From: Simplicispira sp. 125
GTDB taxonomy: Bacteria; Pseudomonadota; Gammaproteobacteria; Burkholderiales; Burkholderiaceae_C
NCBI RefSeq assembly: GCF_003096555.1
Contig: NZ_QEKM01000001.1
Location: 3,224,001 to 3,288,000, forward strand
Direction: 5' to 3'
DNA length: 64,000 nt
In this document: positions 35,471 through 44,098 of the stretch, one piece after another
How the letters are laid out: each line of letters opens with the position of its first letter
Numbering within the stretch: the stretch's first letter is position 1
Notes under the pieces: generated by a model
Databases searched by the model: none
Told to the model about the DNA's origin: nothing
What the model saw: the letters and a program-made list of their open reading frames with translations, nothing else
Translations under genes and position numbers: made by a program

Positions 35471-35520
35471 TTAATTGATAGCTGTCAGCGCTTGATGGAT
35501 AAGCGTTGAAGGCCATTTTT
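35471..35520. repeat. Intergenic repeat, copy 4 (minus orientation)
   Basis: Minus strand reads ATGGCCTTCAACGCTTATCC, then ATCAAGCGCTGACAGCTATCAA. The ATG inside it is the longest possible recQ start. Confidence 0.8.
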
Positions 35521-35712
35521 GCTTGTGAAGCGGTGGGCGGTGCGTGCGCGCAAGTGCTGCAGGCACCCGGTGATTATCGGCAATCCCCCGATGCCCGAGA
35601 CGCCCTGGCGATACAAAACGACATAAACCGATACCGCACAGAGATGACGCCAGCGCAGCTGCAAAGCACCATCAAGGTCCTGTTCAACGCCGTCCCTCAA
35701 AGGAGCCGCACC

Positions 35713-36189
35713 ATGAAGCCCTGGATCAAGAAAACCCTCATCGGCCTGTTCGGCGCCTCCATTCTGGTCGGCGGGCTCACCGCCTGCTCGGGCGGCCACC
35801 ACTACCGCCATGGCCCCATGGATGCCCAATCCATGACCGAAATGCGCGGCAAGGTGCTCGAACGGGTGGGCCGCAAGCTCGACCTGGACGACGTACAGAA
35901 ACAAAAGCTGGGCGTGTTGGCCGACCAGCTGCAGGCACAGCGTGCCGCTGTGGTGGGCAGCACGACCGACCCGCGCGCCGCCATGCAGGCTTTGGTGGCG
36001 GGCGACAAGTTTGACCGCACCCGCGCCCAATCCCTGTTGAATGAAAAACTGCAGGCCGTGCAAACCGGCAGCCCCGAAGTGATTGCCGCCATGGGCGACT
36101 TCTACGACAGCCTGAACCCCGGTCAGCAGCAAAAAGTGCGCGAGCTGATGCAGCGGCGCCGGGGCTGGATGGGCCGCTACAAAGACTGA
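35713..36189 (+). CDS. Spy/CpxP-like periplasmic lipoprotein
   Basis: 158 aa. Leader MKPWIKKTLIGLFGASILVGGLTAC ends in a lipobox. His-rich GGHHYRHG start of the mature protein, then helices with two LTxxQ-like turns (LDLDDVQKQKLG, LNPGQQQKVRELMQ), as in Spy/CpxP envelope-stress chaperones and heavy-metal sensors. AAAGGAG precedes the ATG. Followed by a two-component system, matching the CpxP-CpxRA layout. Confidence 0.85.
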   Translation: MKPWIKKTLIGLFGASILVGGLTACSGGHHYRHGPMDAQSMTEMRGKVLERVGRKLDLDDVQKQKLGVLADQLQAQRAAVVGSTTDPRAAMQALVAGDKFDRTRAQSLLNEKLQAVQTGSPEVIAAMGDFYDSLNPGQQQKVRELMQRRRGWMGRYKD

Positions 36190-36199
36190 GCCCGCAGCC

Positions 36200-36505
36200 A
36201 TGTCCGGTGCACACGCTGCCCTGCAGCGTCTGACCCAGGGCCTGCGCCAGCATGGCCCGGTGCTGCTGGCGGGGGTGGCGCAACCGCACGACGAGTTGCT
36301 CACCCTGGTGTGGGGCCCGCACTTCGACCGCGTGCATGCTCTGGGGTTGGCGGCGGGCCAGCCCGCGCATGCGGCGCACTTGCTGCCCGCACTGGTGCAG
36401 GCCGCCGACTGTTTTGATGCCCTGCACGCACCGGCCCAGCGGCGCCTGCGCCGCATGATCCTGCGCCACCGTGCCCACGCCAGTGCACCGCACCGGCCTG
36501 GGTGA
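36200..36505 (+). CDS. Uncharacterised 101-aa protein
   Basis: Ala/Leu/His-rich, mostly helical (MSGAHAALQRLTQGLRQHG, LLTLVWGPHFDRVHALGLAAG, RRLRRMILRHRAH). No family recognised. It sits 10 bases after the Spy-like gene and ends just before the response regulator gene on the same strand, so probably part of the operon. Weak ribosome site. Confidence 0.5.
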   Translation: MSGAHAALQRLTQGLRQHGPVLLAGVAQPHDELLTLVWGPHFDRVHALGLAAGQPAHAAHLLPALVQAADCFDALHAPAQRRLRRMILRHRAHASAPHRPG

Positions 36506-36516
36506 AAATCCACACC

Positions 36517-37212
36517 ATGCACCGCATCCTGCTCATCGACGACGACGAACAGCTCGGCCCGCCGCTGGCCACCTACTTCCAGCGCTTCGAGCTGGAACTG
36601 GTGCAGGCGCTGCGGCCCAGCGAAGGCCTGGCGTTGCTGGCGCAAGGGGGCTTTGATGCCGCCATCCTCGACGTGATGCTGCCCGAGATGGACGGTTTTG
36701 AGCTGTGCCGCAGCATTCGGCGGACCAGCAGCATTCCGCTCATCATGCTGACGGCACGCGGCGAAGTGATGGACCGCGTGGTGGGGCTGGAACTGGGTGC
36801 CGATGACTATTTGCCCAAGCCGTTCGAGCCGCGCGAACTTGTCGCCCGCCTGCAGACCGTGCTGCGCCGCATGAAGGCGGCTGTACCGGGCGACGCGCAA
36901 GAGGCGCAAGGCGTGTTGGAGTTCGATGGCCTGCGCATCGACCCCGCGCGCCGCAGCGTGCAGTGCCTGGGCCGCGACGTGGATCTGACCGGCACCGAGT
37001 TTGATCTGCTGCACCTGCTGGCGAGAGAGGCCGGGCGCGTGCTGAGCCGCGACGACATCCTCAACGATCTGCGCGGCCACGAGGCCGAGCTCTACACCCG
37101 CGCGGTGGACATTGTGGTCAGCCGCCTGCGCAAGAAGCTCGAACCGCTGGATGCCATCAAGACGCTGCGCAATGCCGGTTACACGCTGGCCCTGCGCCGG
37201 GTGCTCGGATGA
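36517..37212 (+). CDS. OmpR/CpxR-type response regulator
   Basis: 231 aa. Receiver domain with acidic pair D8-D10, phosphoacceptor D52 (AAILDVMLPEMDG) and later LTARGE/KPFEPREL, then a winged-helix DNA-binding domain (LTGTEFDLLHLLAREAGRVLSRDDI). Start set at MHRILLIDDD. A GTG 15 bases upstream overlaps the preceding stop. Coupled to the kinase gene by ATGA. Likely controls the Spy-like gene. Confidence 0.93.
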   Translation: MHRILLIDDDEQLGPPLATYFQRFELELVQALRPSEGLALLAQGGFDAAILDVMLPEMDGFELCRSIRRTSSIPLIMLTARGEVMDRVVGLELGADDYLPKPFEPRELVARLQTVLRRMKAAVPGDAQEAQGVLEFDGLRIDPARRSVQCLGRDVDLTGTEFDLLHLLAREAGRVLSRDDILNDLRGHEAELYTRAVDIVVSRLRKKLEPLDAIKTLRNAGYTLALRRVLG

Positions 37213-38609
37213 GGCGAAAGTTTGCGGGCCAGGCACCCTGGCACCGCCGCGCGCGCCAGGCCGTGCACCGCTCGCTGCGCCTGCGCCTGGTGCTGGTGTT
37301 TGTACTGCTGGCACTGGCCATGGCCGTCACCTTTATCGGTGGCGTGCAAAAGGCGGTTTCTGTGGGCTGGCGCGATGCGGCCCGCCCGTTATTGGTCGAT
37401 TACGTGGACCACCTGGCGCGCGAGGTCGGCAGCCCGCCCAGCATCGAGCGCGCCCAGGCCATCACCGCGCGCCTGCCCATTGCGCTGCGTATCTCCGGCC
37501 CCACGGTGAATTGGGATTCGTTGCCCGGCCCGCAACACCCCGGCTGGACACGCGACCCTGGTTGGCGCCACAACGACGAAGCAAAGAGTCTGCTGGTGCG
37601 CACCACGGCCGACGGCCACCGGCTGGAGTTTGGCCTGAACATGCAGACGTGGCAGCAGCGCCCGCGCATCGCCTGGGTCACGCTGGGCGCGCTGTTGCTG
37701 CTCACCGCTTTGGCCTACCTGTATGTGCGCCGCCTGCTGCGCCCGCTGGACGACATCCGCGCGGGCGCTGAGCGTTTTGGTGCGGGTGCGTTCGCGCAGC
37801 CCATTCCCGTGCGCTGCGCGAACAAGCCCGATGAACTGGGGCAGCTGGCCGCCACCATCAACACCATGGGCAGCGACATCCACCAGATGCTAGAGGCCAA
37901 GCGCGCCCTGCTGCTGGCCATGAGCCACGAGCTGCGCAGCCCGCTGACCCGCGCCCGCCTGAACGCCGAACTGTTGCCCGAAACCCCTGCGGTGGACCCG
38001 CAGCGTCAGGCCCTGTTGCGCGATCTGGGCGAAATGGCGCGGCTCATTACCGATCTGCTGGAAAGCGAGCGCCTGGCTGGCAGCCACGCCGCCTTGCACC
38101 GCGAACCCGTAGACCTGGCCGCGTTGGCGCATGAGGTGGTGGCCGAACTGGGCAACCGCCACGCCAGCGCCGCCGCCATTGCCCTCCATGCGCCGCCGGG
38201 CCTACCTACCTTGGCGCTCGACCGTGCGCGCATGCGATTGCTGTTGCGTAACCTGCTGGACAACGCCTTGCGCCACAACTACCCCTCCAACCAGGCCCCT
38301 GACGGCGGTGCCGTGCCGCCGCCCGAACTGCATTTGCAACTGCAGTGCGATGCGCTGGAGATCGAAGTGCGCGACCACGGCCCCGGCGTGCTGCCCGAGC
38401 ACCTGGCGCAACTCGCCCAGGCCTTTTACCGCCCCGACAGCGCCCGCCAGCGCACCACCGGTGGAGTGGGCCTGGGCCTGTACCTGTGCCGCCTGGTGGC
38501 GCAGGCGCACGGCGGGCAGCTTGCGCTGCGCAATGCGGGGCCGGGGTTGGCGGTGCGGGTGGTGCTGCCGGTGCAGGCAGCAGATGCCGCAGCGGCCGCG
38601 CAAGCCTGA
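37209..38609 (+). CDS. Sensor histidine kinase (CpxA-like)
   Basis: 466 aa: TM1 about 25-47, periplasmic loop, TM2 about 152-173, HAMP, H-box AMSHELRSPLTRAR with H240, N-box NLLDNALRHN, G1 DHGPGV and G2 GGVGLGLYLCRL. All catalytic boxes intact. Partner of the preceding regulator. Envelope-stress sensing inferred from the Spy-like gene. A palindromic element starts 6 bases after its stop. Confidence 0.93.
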   Translation: MRRKFAGQAPWHRRARQAVHRSLRLRLVLVFVLLALAMAVTFIGGVQKAVSVGWRDAARPLLVDYVDHLAREVGSPPSIERAQAITARLPIALRISGPTVNWDSLPGPQHPGWTRDPGWRHNDEAKSLLVRTTADGHRLEFGLNMQTWQQRPRIAWVTLGALLLLTALAYLYVRRLLRPLDDIRAGAERFGAGAFAQPIPVRCANKPDELGQLAATINTMGSDIHQMLEAKRALLLAMSHELRSPLTRARLNAELLPETPAVDPQRQALLRDLGEMARLITDLLESERLAGSHAALHREPVDLAALAHEVVAELGNRHASAAAIALHAPPGLPTLALDRARMRLLLRNLLDNALRHNYPSNQAPDGGAVPPPELHLQLQCDALEIEVRDHGPGVLPEHLAQLAQAFYRPDSARQRTTGGVGLGLYLCRLVAQAHGGQLALRNAGPGLAVRVVLPVQAADAAAAAQA

Positions 38610-38615
38610 AGCCTT

Positions 38616-38717
38616 ATTCCATTTCTAAACCATCCGTGTCGTTGTTGCTTCGCCTTGCCGTGCTACAGCACTGATCGTAGGCTTCGCGCCTAGACACGAA
38701 TGATTGGGAAACAGAAT
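38616..38717. repeat. 102-bp palindromic element, copy B
   Basis: Left end ATTCCATTTCTAAACCATCC; the complement of the right end reads ATTCTGTTTCCCAATCATTC. Both then continue with GTGTC, so the terminal inverted repeats are about 25 bp. A smaller TAGGC-TTCGC-GCCTA hairpin lies inside. It fills the gap between convergent genes and touches the TAA stop of the acyl-CoA dehydrogenase. Confidence 0.7.
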
Positions 38718-39871
38718 TATTCCAGCACGGTGCGCGCAATGATGTTGCGCTGGATTTCCGAGGAGCCTTCGTAGATGCGCAGAATGCGTGCATCACGCAC
38801 ATAGCGCTCCAGCGGCATATCGCGCGTAAAGCCGTAGCCGCCGTGGATTTGCAGGGCCGCGTCGGTCACGAAGGCCACCATTTCCGAAGCGTAGAGCTTG
38901 CACATGGCCGATTGCAGCGTGAACGGCTGGCCGGCCTCGCGCAGCACCAGGGCTTGCATCGTCAGGCCCCAGGCGGCTTCCAGGCGCAGCTTCATATCGG
39001 CCAGCATCCATTGAATGCCCTGCTTGCCCGACAGCGGCTCGCCGCCAATCTGGCGCGTCTTGGCCCATTGCACGGCCGCACCCAGCGCAGCCTCGGCAAT
39101 GCCCAGCGAGGTGGCCGCCACGTCGAGCCGGCTGTTGTCCAGCACTTTCATGGCCGTCTTGAAGCCGGTGCCCTCGGCGCCCAGCCGGTGGTCCAGCGGA
39201 ATATCCACCGCGTCGAACGACACCTCAAAAGCGTGGCCGCCCCGGATGCCCATGAGCTTCTCGGGCGACGAAACATGCACGCCCGGCGTGCTGGTGGACA
39301 CGATGAAGGCGCTGACGCCACGGGCTCCAGCGGCAGGGTCGGTCTTGGCAAACACCACCAGGAACTGCGCCTTGCCCGCGTTGGAGATGAAGTGCTTGAC
39401 GCCATCGATGCGGTACACCTCGCCCTGGGCGGTGGTGGTACGCACGGCGCGCGTGCTCAGCTCGGCCGGGTGCGAGCCGCCGCGCGGCTCGGTCAGCGCA
39501 AAACCGGCCAGCCACTCGCCGCTGGCGCAGCGCGGCAGCCAGCGCGCGCGCTGGGCTTCGTCGCCGCCGATCAACACGGCGTCGGTGCCCAGGTAGTGCG
39601 CGCCGATCATCGATGAGGTGGCGGCGCAGGCGCGTGATATTTCGACCAGCGACAGCAGCATGGCCGTGGGAGTGACCCCAGGGCCGCCATATTGCTCGGG
39701 AATGTTCATGCCCATCACGCCCAGCGCGGCCAGGCCGGGCACATGGCAGGTGGCGCACAGCCCCTCTTCGTCCAGTGCCTGCGCCCGTGGCGCCAGTGCT
39801 TCTTCGGCGTAGCGCGCCACGGCGTCGGCCAGTGCACGGTCTTCGGCGCTCACGCCCATACGTTCGGTCAT
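38717..39871 (-). CDS. Acyl-CoA dehydrogenase
   Basis: 384-aa FAD enzyme introducing a double bond into acyl-CoA. FAD/substrate loops FALTEPRGGSHP and KHFISNAGKAQFLVVFAKT, and the C-terminal signature IHGGYGFTRDMPLERYVRDARILRIYEGSSEIQRNIIA, where EGSSEI holds the catalytic Glu. GAAGGAGA precedes the ATG. Twelve bases downstream of the CoA-transferase gene, so the two form an operon that activates then oxidises an unknown acid. Confidence 0.93.
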   Translation of the reverse strand: MTERMGVSAEDRALADAVARYAEEALAPRAQALDEEGLCATCHVPGLAALGVMGMNIPEQYGGPGVTPTAMLLSLVEISRACAATSSMIGAHYLGTDAVLIGGDEAQRARWLPRCASGEWLAGFALTEPRGGSHPAELSTRAVRTTTAQGEVYRIDGVKHFISNAGKAQFLVVFAKTDPAAGARGVSAFIVSTSTPGVHVSSPEKLMGIRGGHAFEVSFDAVDIPLDHRLGAEGTGFKTAMKVLDNSRLDVAATSLGIAEAALGAAVQWAKTRQIGGEPLSGKQGIQWMLADMKLRLEAAWGLTMQALVLREAGQPFTLQSAMCKLYASEMVAFVTDAALQIHGGYGFTRDMPLERYVRDARILRIYEGSSEIQRNIIARTVLE

Positions 39872-39883
39872 GTGATGTCTCCT

Positions 39884-41098
39884 TCAGGTGATTGAGTGGG
39901 TGGGTCCGAACACGCCTGCAGCGCGCAGTTCGGCCAGTTTGCCGATGCCGCAACCGGCCAGGGCCATGAGCAGCTCGTCCGTGTGTTCGCCCAGTGCAGG
40001 CGCGCGTTCGGCCCGGTTGGGCGCCGCGCCGCCAAAGCGCACGGGCTGGGTGGGCAGGCGCAGGCCGGGCAGGCGCTCGTCGTGCACCGGGCGCAGCAGC
40101 TCGCGTGCCACCGCCTGCGGGGATTCCAGGGCCTGTGCAATGTTCCAGATGGGGGCTGCGGGCACGCCAGCGCCGTCGAGCAGCGCGACCACCTGCGCCA
40201 CGGGCAAGGTGCCTGCCCACGCTTCAATGGCCTGGCGCAGTGCGGGCTCGGCCTCTGAGCGCGTCTCGTCGGTGGCAAAGCGGGGGTCGCTGGCCAGTTC
40301 AGGCTGCGCCATGGCGCCAGCGAGCGCGTCGAACAGTTTTTTGTTGAGCACGGCCAGGGCAAAGTGGCCGTCCTGCGCACGGTACACGCCAAAAGGTGCC
40401 GACAGCGGGTGGCGGTTGCCCACACGCCGTGCCGGTTTGCCGGTGAACAGGTAGCGCGCCATCGACGTGGCCAGAAAGCTCAGCGTGGTGTCGAACATGG
40501 CCACATCCACATGCTGGCCCTGGCCGGTGCGCTGCACCTGCAGCAGCGCCGCCAGCGTGGCCCAGGAGGCAAACAGCCCGGCCACCACGTCGGAGACGGC
40601 TTCGCCCACCAGCGTGGGGGCGCCATCGGGCTCGCCCGTGGCCTCCATCAGGCCGCTCATGGCCTGCACGATGATGTCGTAGGCAGGCCGGTGCGCCAGG
40701 GGCCCGGTCTGGCCGAAGCCCGACACGCTGACCACGACCAGTTTGGGGTTGATGCCTTGCAGCGTGGCCGCGCCAATGCCCAGCCGCTCGGCCACGCCGG
40801 GGCGAAAGTTCTCCACCACCACATCGGCCTGCGCCGCCATGGCATGCACCAGCGCCACCGCCTCGGGGGATTTGAGGTCGAGCACCACGCTTTTTTTGTT
40901 GCGGTTCATCACGGTGAACAGCGCGCTTTCGCCGTTCTGCATCGGGCCAATGGCGCGGTAGTCGTCGCCCTGGGGCGGCTCGATCTTGATGACCTCGGCG
41001 CCCAGATCAGCGAGCAGGGCGGTGGACAGGGGCCCGGCGAGCACCCGTGTGAAATCAAGAATGCGAATGCCGTCGAGCGGCAGTGCTGCAGGGGTCAT
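39884..41098 (-). CDS. CaiB/BaiF family CoA-transferase
   Basis: 404-aa class III CoA-transferase: GIRILDFTRVLAGP, DLGAEVIKIEPPQGDD, RNKKSVVLDLKS, and the catalytic Asp in RPAYDIIVQAMSG. Moves CoA between carboxylic acids. First gene of the operon with the acyl-CoA dehydrogenase and divergent from a LysR regulator. Confidence 0.92.
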   Translation of the reverse strand: MTPAALPLDGIRILDFTRVLAGPLSTALLADLGAEVIKIEPPQGDDYRAIGPMQNGESALFTVMNRNKKSVVLDLKSPEAVALVHAMAAQADVVVENFRPGVAERLGIGAATLQGINPKLVVVSVSGFGQTGPLAHRPAYDIIVQAMSGLMEATGEPDGAPTLVGEAVSDVVAGLFASWATLAALLQVQRTGQGQHVDVAMFDTTLSFLATSMARYLFTGKPARRVGNRHPLSAPFGVYRAQDGHFALAVLNKKLFDALAGAMAQPELASDPRFATDETRSEAEPALRQAIEAWAGTLPVAQVVALLDGAGVPAAPIWNIAQALESPQAVARELLRPVHDERLPGLRLPTQPVRFGGAAPNRAERAPALGEHTDELLMALAGCGIGKLAELRAAGVFGPTHSIT

Positions 41099-41137
41099 GT
41101 GTGGGCTCCAACACGTTGCAAAAATCCATGGTGGCGC

Positions 41138-41163
41138 ACAATTGAATTAAAAGAAAGAATTGT
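41138..41163. promoter_or_regulatory. Candidate LysR operator
   Basis: ACAATT-N14-AATTGT inverted repeat in the 90-bp gap between the divergent CoA-transferase and LysR genes, in an AT-rich setting typical of LysR sites. Confidence 0.4.
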
Positions 41164-41188
41164 TTTTTAATGAATTGGATCAATAAAA

Positions 41189-42124
41189 ATGATGCAAATG
41201 AATCTGCGCCAGCTCGAATACTTTGCCGCTGCAGCCCACCATGGTGGTGCCGCGCGGGCCGCACAGGCGCTGGGCGTGTCCCAGCCTTCGGTGTCCAAGG
41301 CCATTGCCGACCTGGAAGCGCTCTGGGGCGAGGCGTTGTTTGTGCGTCTGCATGCGCGGGGCATGGAGCTCACGGCTGCCGGTGTCGCCCGCCACCGCGC
41401 CGCCCAGGCCCTGCTGGAGCAGGCGCGCGCCTTGTCAGGGCCGCGTTCGGGGGCGCTTGCCGGTCTGCTGCGTGTGGGGTGCCTGAGCACCCTGGCGCCG
41501 CGCTGGCTGCCCGCCATCCTCGCGCAGATGCGGGCCGCGCATCCCGCCATTGAGGTCCAGTTCCACGAAGACGACACCGAAACCCTGATGCGCATGCTGG
41601 CGCGCGGTGCGCTCGATATGGCCCTGCTGTACGACCTGGGCCTGGCACGCAGCGGCGTGCGGCTTGAACCAGTGGTGGATTTGGTGCCTTATGCCCTGCT
41701 GCCCTGGGGGCACCCGCTGGCGGCAGCCAGCAGCTTGCGCCTGAGCGAGCTGGCGCGCGAGCCCCTGGTGCTGATCAATCTGCCGCACAGCCGGGAGTAT
41801 TTTTTGTCGCTGTTTCGCAGCGCCGGCGTGACACCCCGCATCGTGTGCGAGTCCACCTCATTGGAGACGGTGCGCGGCCTGGTGGCCAATGGGCTGGGCG
41901 TATCGCTGCTGACCACGCGCCCGGTGAGCGACCGCAGCCAGGACGGTAAGCGCCTGGCCTGCCGCAGGTTGCGGGGGCGCCTGGCCGTGCAGTCGGTGGT
42001 GCTGGCCTACCCCGACAGTGGCGCGGCACCGGCCGCACTGGCGCAGCCCTTTGCGCAGGCCGTGCGCTCGGCGTTTGCCCCACAGGTTGACGATTTGACC
42101 CGTAGGGCCACGGCGCCGGGATGA
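41189..42124 (+). CDS. LysR-family regulator of the CoA-transferase operon
   Basis: 311 aa. N-terminal HTH (LEYFAAAAHHGGAARAAQALGVSQPSVSKAIADLE) and a C-terminal periplasmic-binding-like effector domain. Three in-frame ATGs (41189, 41192, 41198) precede NLRQLEYF, and I keep the first. Divergent position implies control of the 38.7-41.1 kb genes, with a CoA-pathway acid as likely effector. Confidence 0.9.
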   Translation: MMQMNLRQLEYFAAAAHHGGAARAAQALGVSQPSVSKAIADLEALWGEALFVRLHARGMELTAAGVARHRAAQALLEQARALSGPRSGALAGLLRVGCLSTLAPRWLPAILAQMRAAHPAIEVQFHEDDTETLMRMLARGALDMALLYDLGLARSGVRLEPVVDLVPYALLPWGHPLAAASSLRLSELAREPLVLINLPHSREYFLSLFRSAGVTPRIVCESTSLETVRGLVANGLGVSLLTTRPVSDRSQDGKRLACRRLRGRLAVQSVVLAYPDSGAAPAALAQPFAQAVRSAFAPQVDDLTRRATAPG

Positions 42125-42164
42125 CGGGGCAAGCAACTGATCCATTTCCGCCGTATTAGGGTTT

Positions 42165-42182
42165 TACCTGTATATACAGGTA
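42165..42182. promoter_or_regulatory. HutC-type operator before the ABC transporter operon
   Basis: TACCTGTATATACAGGTA, a perfect 18-bp palindrome containing TGTA-N2-TACA, the Pseudomonas HutC recognition pattern. 92 bases before the first transporter gene. hutC is in the same cluster. Confidence 0.75.
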
Positions 42183-42273
42183 TGGGCAAGTAGGAAGACA
42201 ATCGGCTGGCGTGGGACGGCTCCGTGGTTGCCGCCAGCCCCACCTTGACGTTTCACACTGTAAAGGAGTCCCT

Positions 42274-43236
42274 ATGGTCCAGACATTTATCAAGAACGCC
42301 GCACTGCTCGCAGTCGGCACCGCCCTCGCCGCCATGGCTGTTCCCGCCAGCGCCCAGACGAAAATCACGCTCGGCATGTCCGGCTGGACCGGCTTTGCGC
42401 CGCTGACGCTGGCCGACAAGGCGGGCCTCTTCAAGAAAAATGGTCTGGACGTCGACCTGCGCATGATTCCGCAGAAGGACCGCCACCTGGCGCTCGCGTC
42501 TGAAGCCATCCAATGCGCCGCCACCACGGTGGAAACGCACGTGGCCTGGAACGCCAATGGCGTACCCATCGTGCAGATTTTCCAGATGGACAAGTCCTAC
42601 GGTGCCGACGGCCTGGCCGTGCGCAACGACGTCAAGAGCTTTGCAGAACTCAAGGGCAAGACGATTGGTGTGTCTGCCCCTGGCACCGCCCCCTACTTCG
42701 GCCTGGCATGGATGCTCAACAAGAACGGTATGACCATCAAGGACGTGAAGGTGGTTTCGCTCGAACCCCAACCCGCCGCCCAGGCCTTTATCTCGGGCCA
42801 GAACGATGGTGCCATGACCTATGAGCCCTACTTGTCCACTGTGCGCGCCAACCCGCAGGCGGGCAAGATTTTGGCTACCACGCTCGACTATCCCATGGTG
42901 ATGGACACCGTGGGCTGCGCCCCCACCTGGCTCAAGGCCAACCCGCAGGCCGCGCAGGCACTGGCAAATTCGTATTTCGAGGCCGTGGAAATGATCAAGG
43001 CCGACCCCGCCAAGTCGTATGAAATCATGGGAGCCGCCGTCAAGCAAAGCGGCGAGCAGTTTGGCAAGTCGGCTGCCTTCCTGCGCTGGCAAGACAAGGC
43101 GGCCAACCAGAAGTTTTTCTCGGGCGAACTCATGCAGTTCATGAAGGACTCGGTGCCAATCCTGCTGGAGGCGGGTGTGATTCGCAAGGCGCCGGCGGAT
43201 CTCAACGTCACCTTTGACGCGAGTTTCATCAAGTAA
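42274..43236 (+). CDS. ABC transporter substrate-binding protein (NMT1/TauA type)
   Basis: 320 aa. Signal peptide ending AVPASAQT, then an NMT1/ThiY-like binding fold (KITLGMSGWTGFAPLTLADKAGLFKKNGLDVDL). AAGGAG precedes the ATG at 42274. First gene of an operon with permease, ATPase and hutC, behind a HutC operator, so the ligand is probably histidine, urocanate or a related imidazole. Family members also bind taurine or pyrimidines, so specificity is inferred from context only. Confidence 0.88.
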   Translation: MVQTFIKNAALLAVGTALAAMAVPASAQTKITLGMSGWTGFAPLTLADKAGLFKKNGLDVDLRMIPQKDRHLALASEAIQCAATTVETHVAWNANGVPIVQIFQMDKSYGADGLAVRNDVKSFAELKGKTIGVSAPGTAPYFGLAWMLNKNGMTIKDVKVVSLEPQPAAQAFISGQNDGAMTYEPYLSTVRANPQAGKILATTLDYPMVMDTVGCAPTWLKANPQAAQALANSYFEAVEMIKADPAKSYEIMGAAVKQSGEQFGKSAAFLRWQDKAANQKFFSGELMQFMKDSVPILLEAGVIRKAPADLNVTFDASFIK

Positions 43237-43252
43237 GCCGGAGCCGCCCACC

Positions 43253-44098
43253 ATGCAAACCAACTCTGTTCCCACGCCCGTGCTCGGCATGGCGGCGCTG
43301 CCGGTGGCCCGGCGCAGGCGTCCGATCAAGCCGCTGGACCCCATCAGCCCGCGCCTGCAAACCCTGCTTGGCATAGGCTTTTTTGTGCTGTTCGTGCTGG
43401 TGTGGGCAGGGTTCACGCTGGGCGGCTTTGTCTCGCCCACCTTCTTGGCCAGCCCGGTCACCATGGTGCAGGAAGGCTGGTTGCTGTTCACCGAATACAA
43501 CTTCCTGCACGACATCGGCATGACGGTGTGGCGCGTGATGGGGGGCTTTGTGCTGGCGACGGTCATCGCTGTGCCGCTGGGCATTGCCATGGGTGCTTAC
43601 AAGCCGGTGGAGGCTTTCTTCGAGCCCTTTGTCTCGTTCTGCCGCTACCTGCCTGCATCGGCCTTTATTCCGCTGTTGATTCTGTGGGCCGGTATTGGCG
43701 AGACGCAAAAACTCCTGGTGATCTTTATCGGTTCGGTGTTCCAGATCGTGCTGATGGTGGCCGTCACTGTGGGCGGCGCGCGGCGTGACCTGGTCGAGGC
43801 GGCCTATACCCTGGGTGCGGGCAGCAGCGGCATCGTGCGGCGCGTGCTGATCCCTGGCGCTGCGCCCGGCATTGCGGAAACCTTGCGCCTGGTGCTGGGC
43901 TGGGCCTGGACCTACGTGATCGTGGCGGAACTGATCGGCTCGGCATCGGGCATCGGCCACATGATCATGGACAGCCAGGCACTGCTCAATACCGGGCAGA
44001 TCATCTTCGGCATCATCGTCATCGGCATCATCGGCCTGATCTCGGACCTGGCGTTCAAAACCTTCAACCGCCGCATGTTTGCCTGGAGCAGCCTGTAA
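43253..44098 (+). CDS. ABC transporter permease (NitT/TauT type)
   Basis: 281 aa, about six membrane segments, with the EAA-type loop VEAAYTLGAGSSGIVRRVLIPGAAPGI. GGAG precedes the ATG. Stop overlaps the ATPase start (TAATG). Inner-membrane channel of the presumed histidine/urocanate importer. Confidence 0.9.
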   Translation: MQTNSVPTPVLGMAALPVARRRRPIKPLDPISPRLQTLLGIGFFVLFVLVWAGFTLGGFVSPTFLASPVTMVQEGWLLFTEYNFLHDIGMTVWRVMGGFVLATVIAVPLGIAMGAYKPVEAFFEPFVSFCRYLPASAFIPLLILWAGIGETQKLLVIFIGSVFQIVLMVAVTVGGARRDLVEAAYTLGAGSSGIVRRVLIPGAAPGIAETLRLVLGWAWTYVIVAELIGSASGIGHMIMDSQALLNTGQIIFGIIVIGIIGLISDLAFKTFNRRMFAWSSL

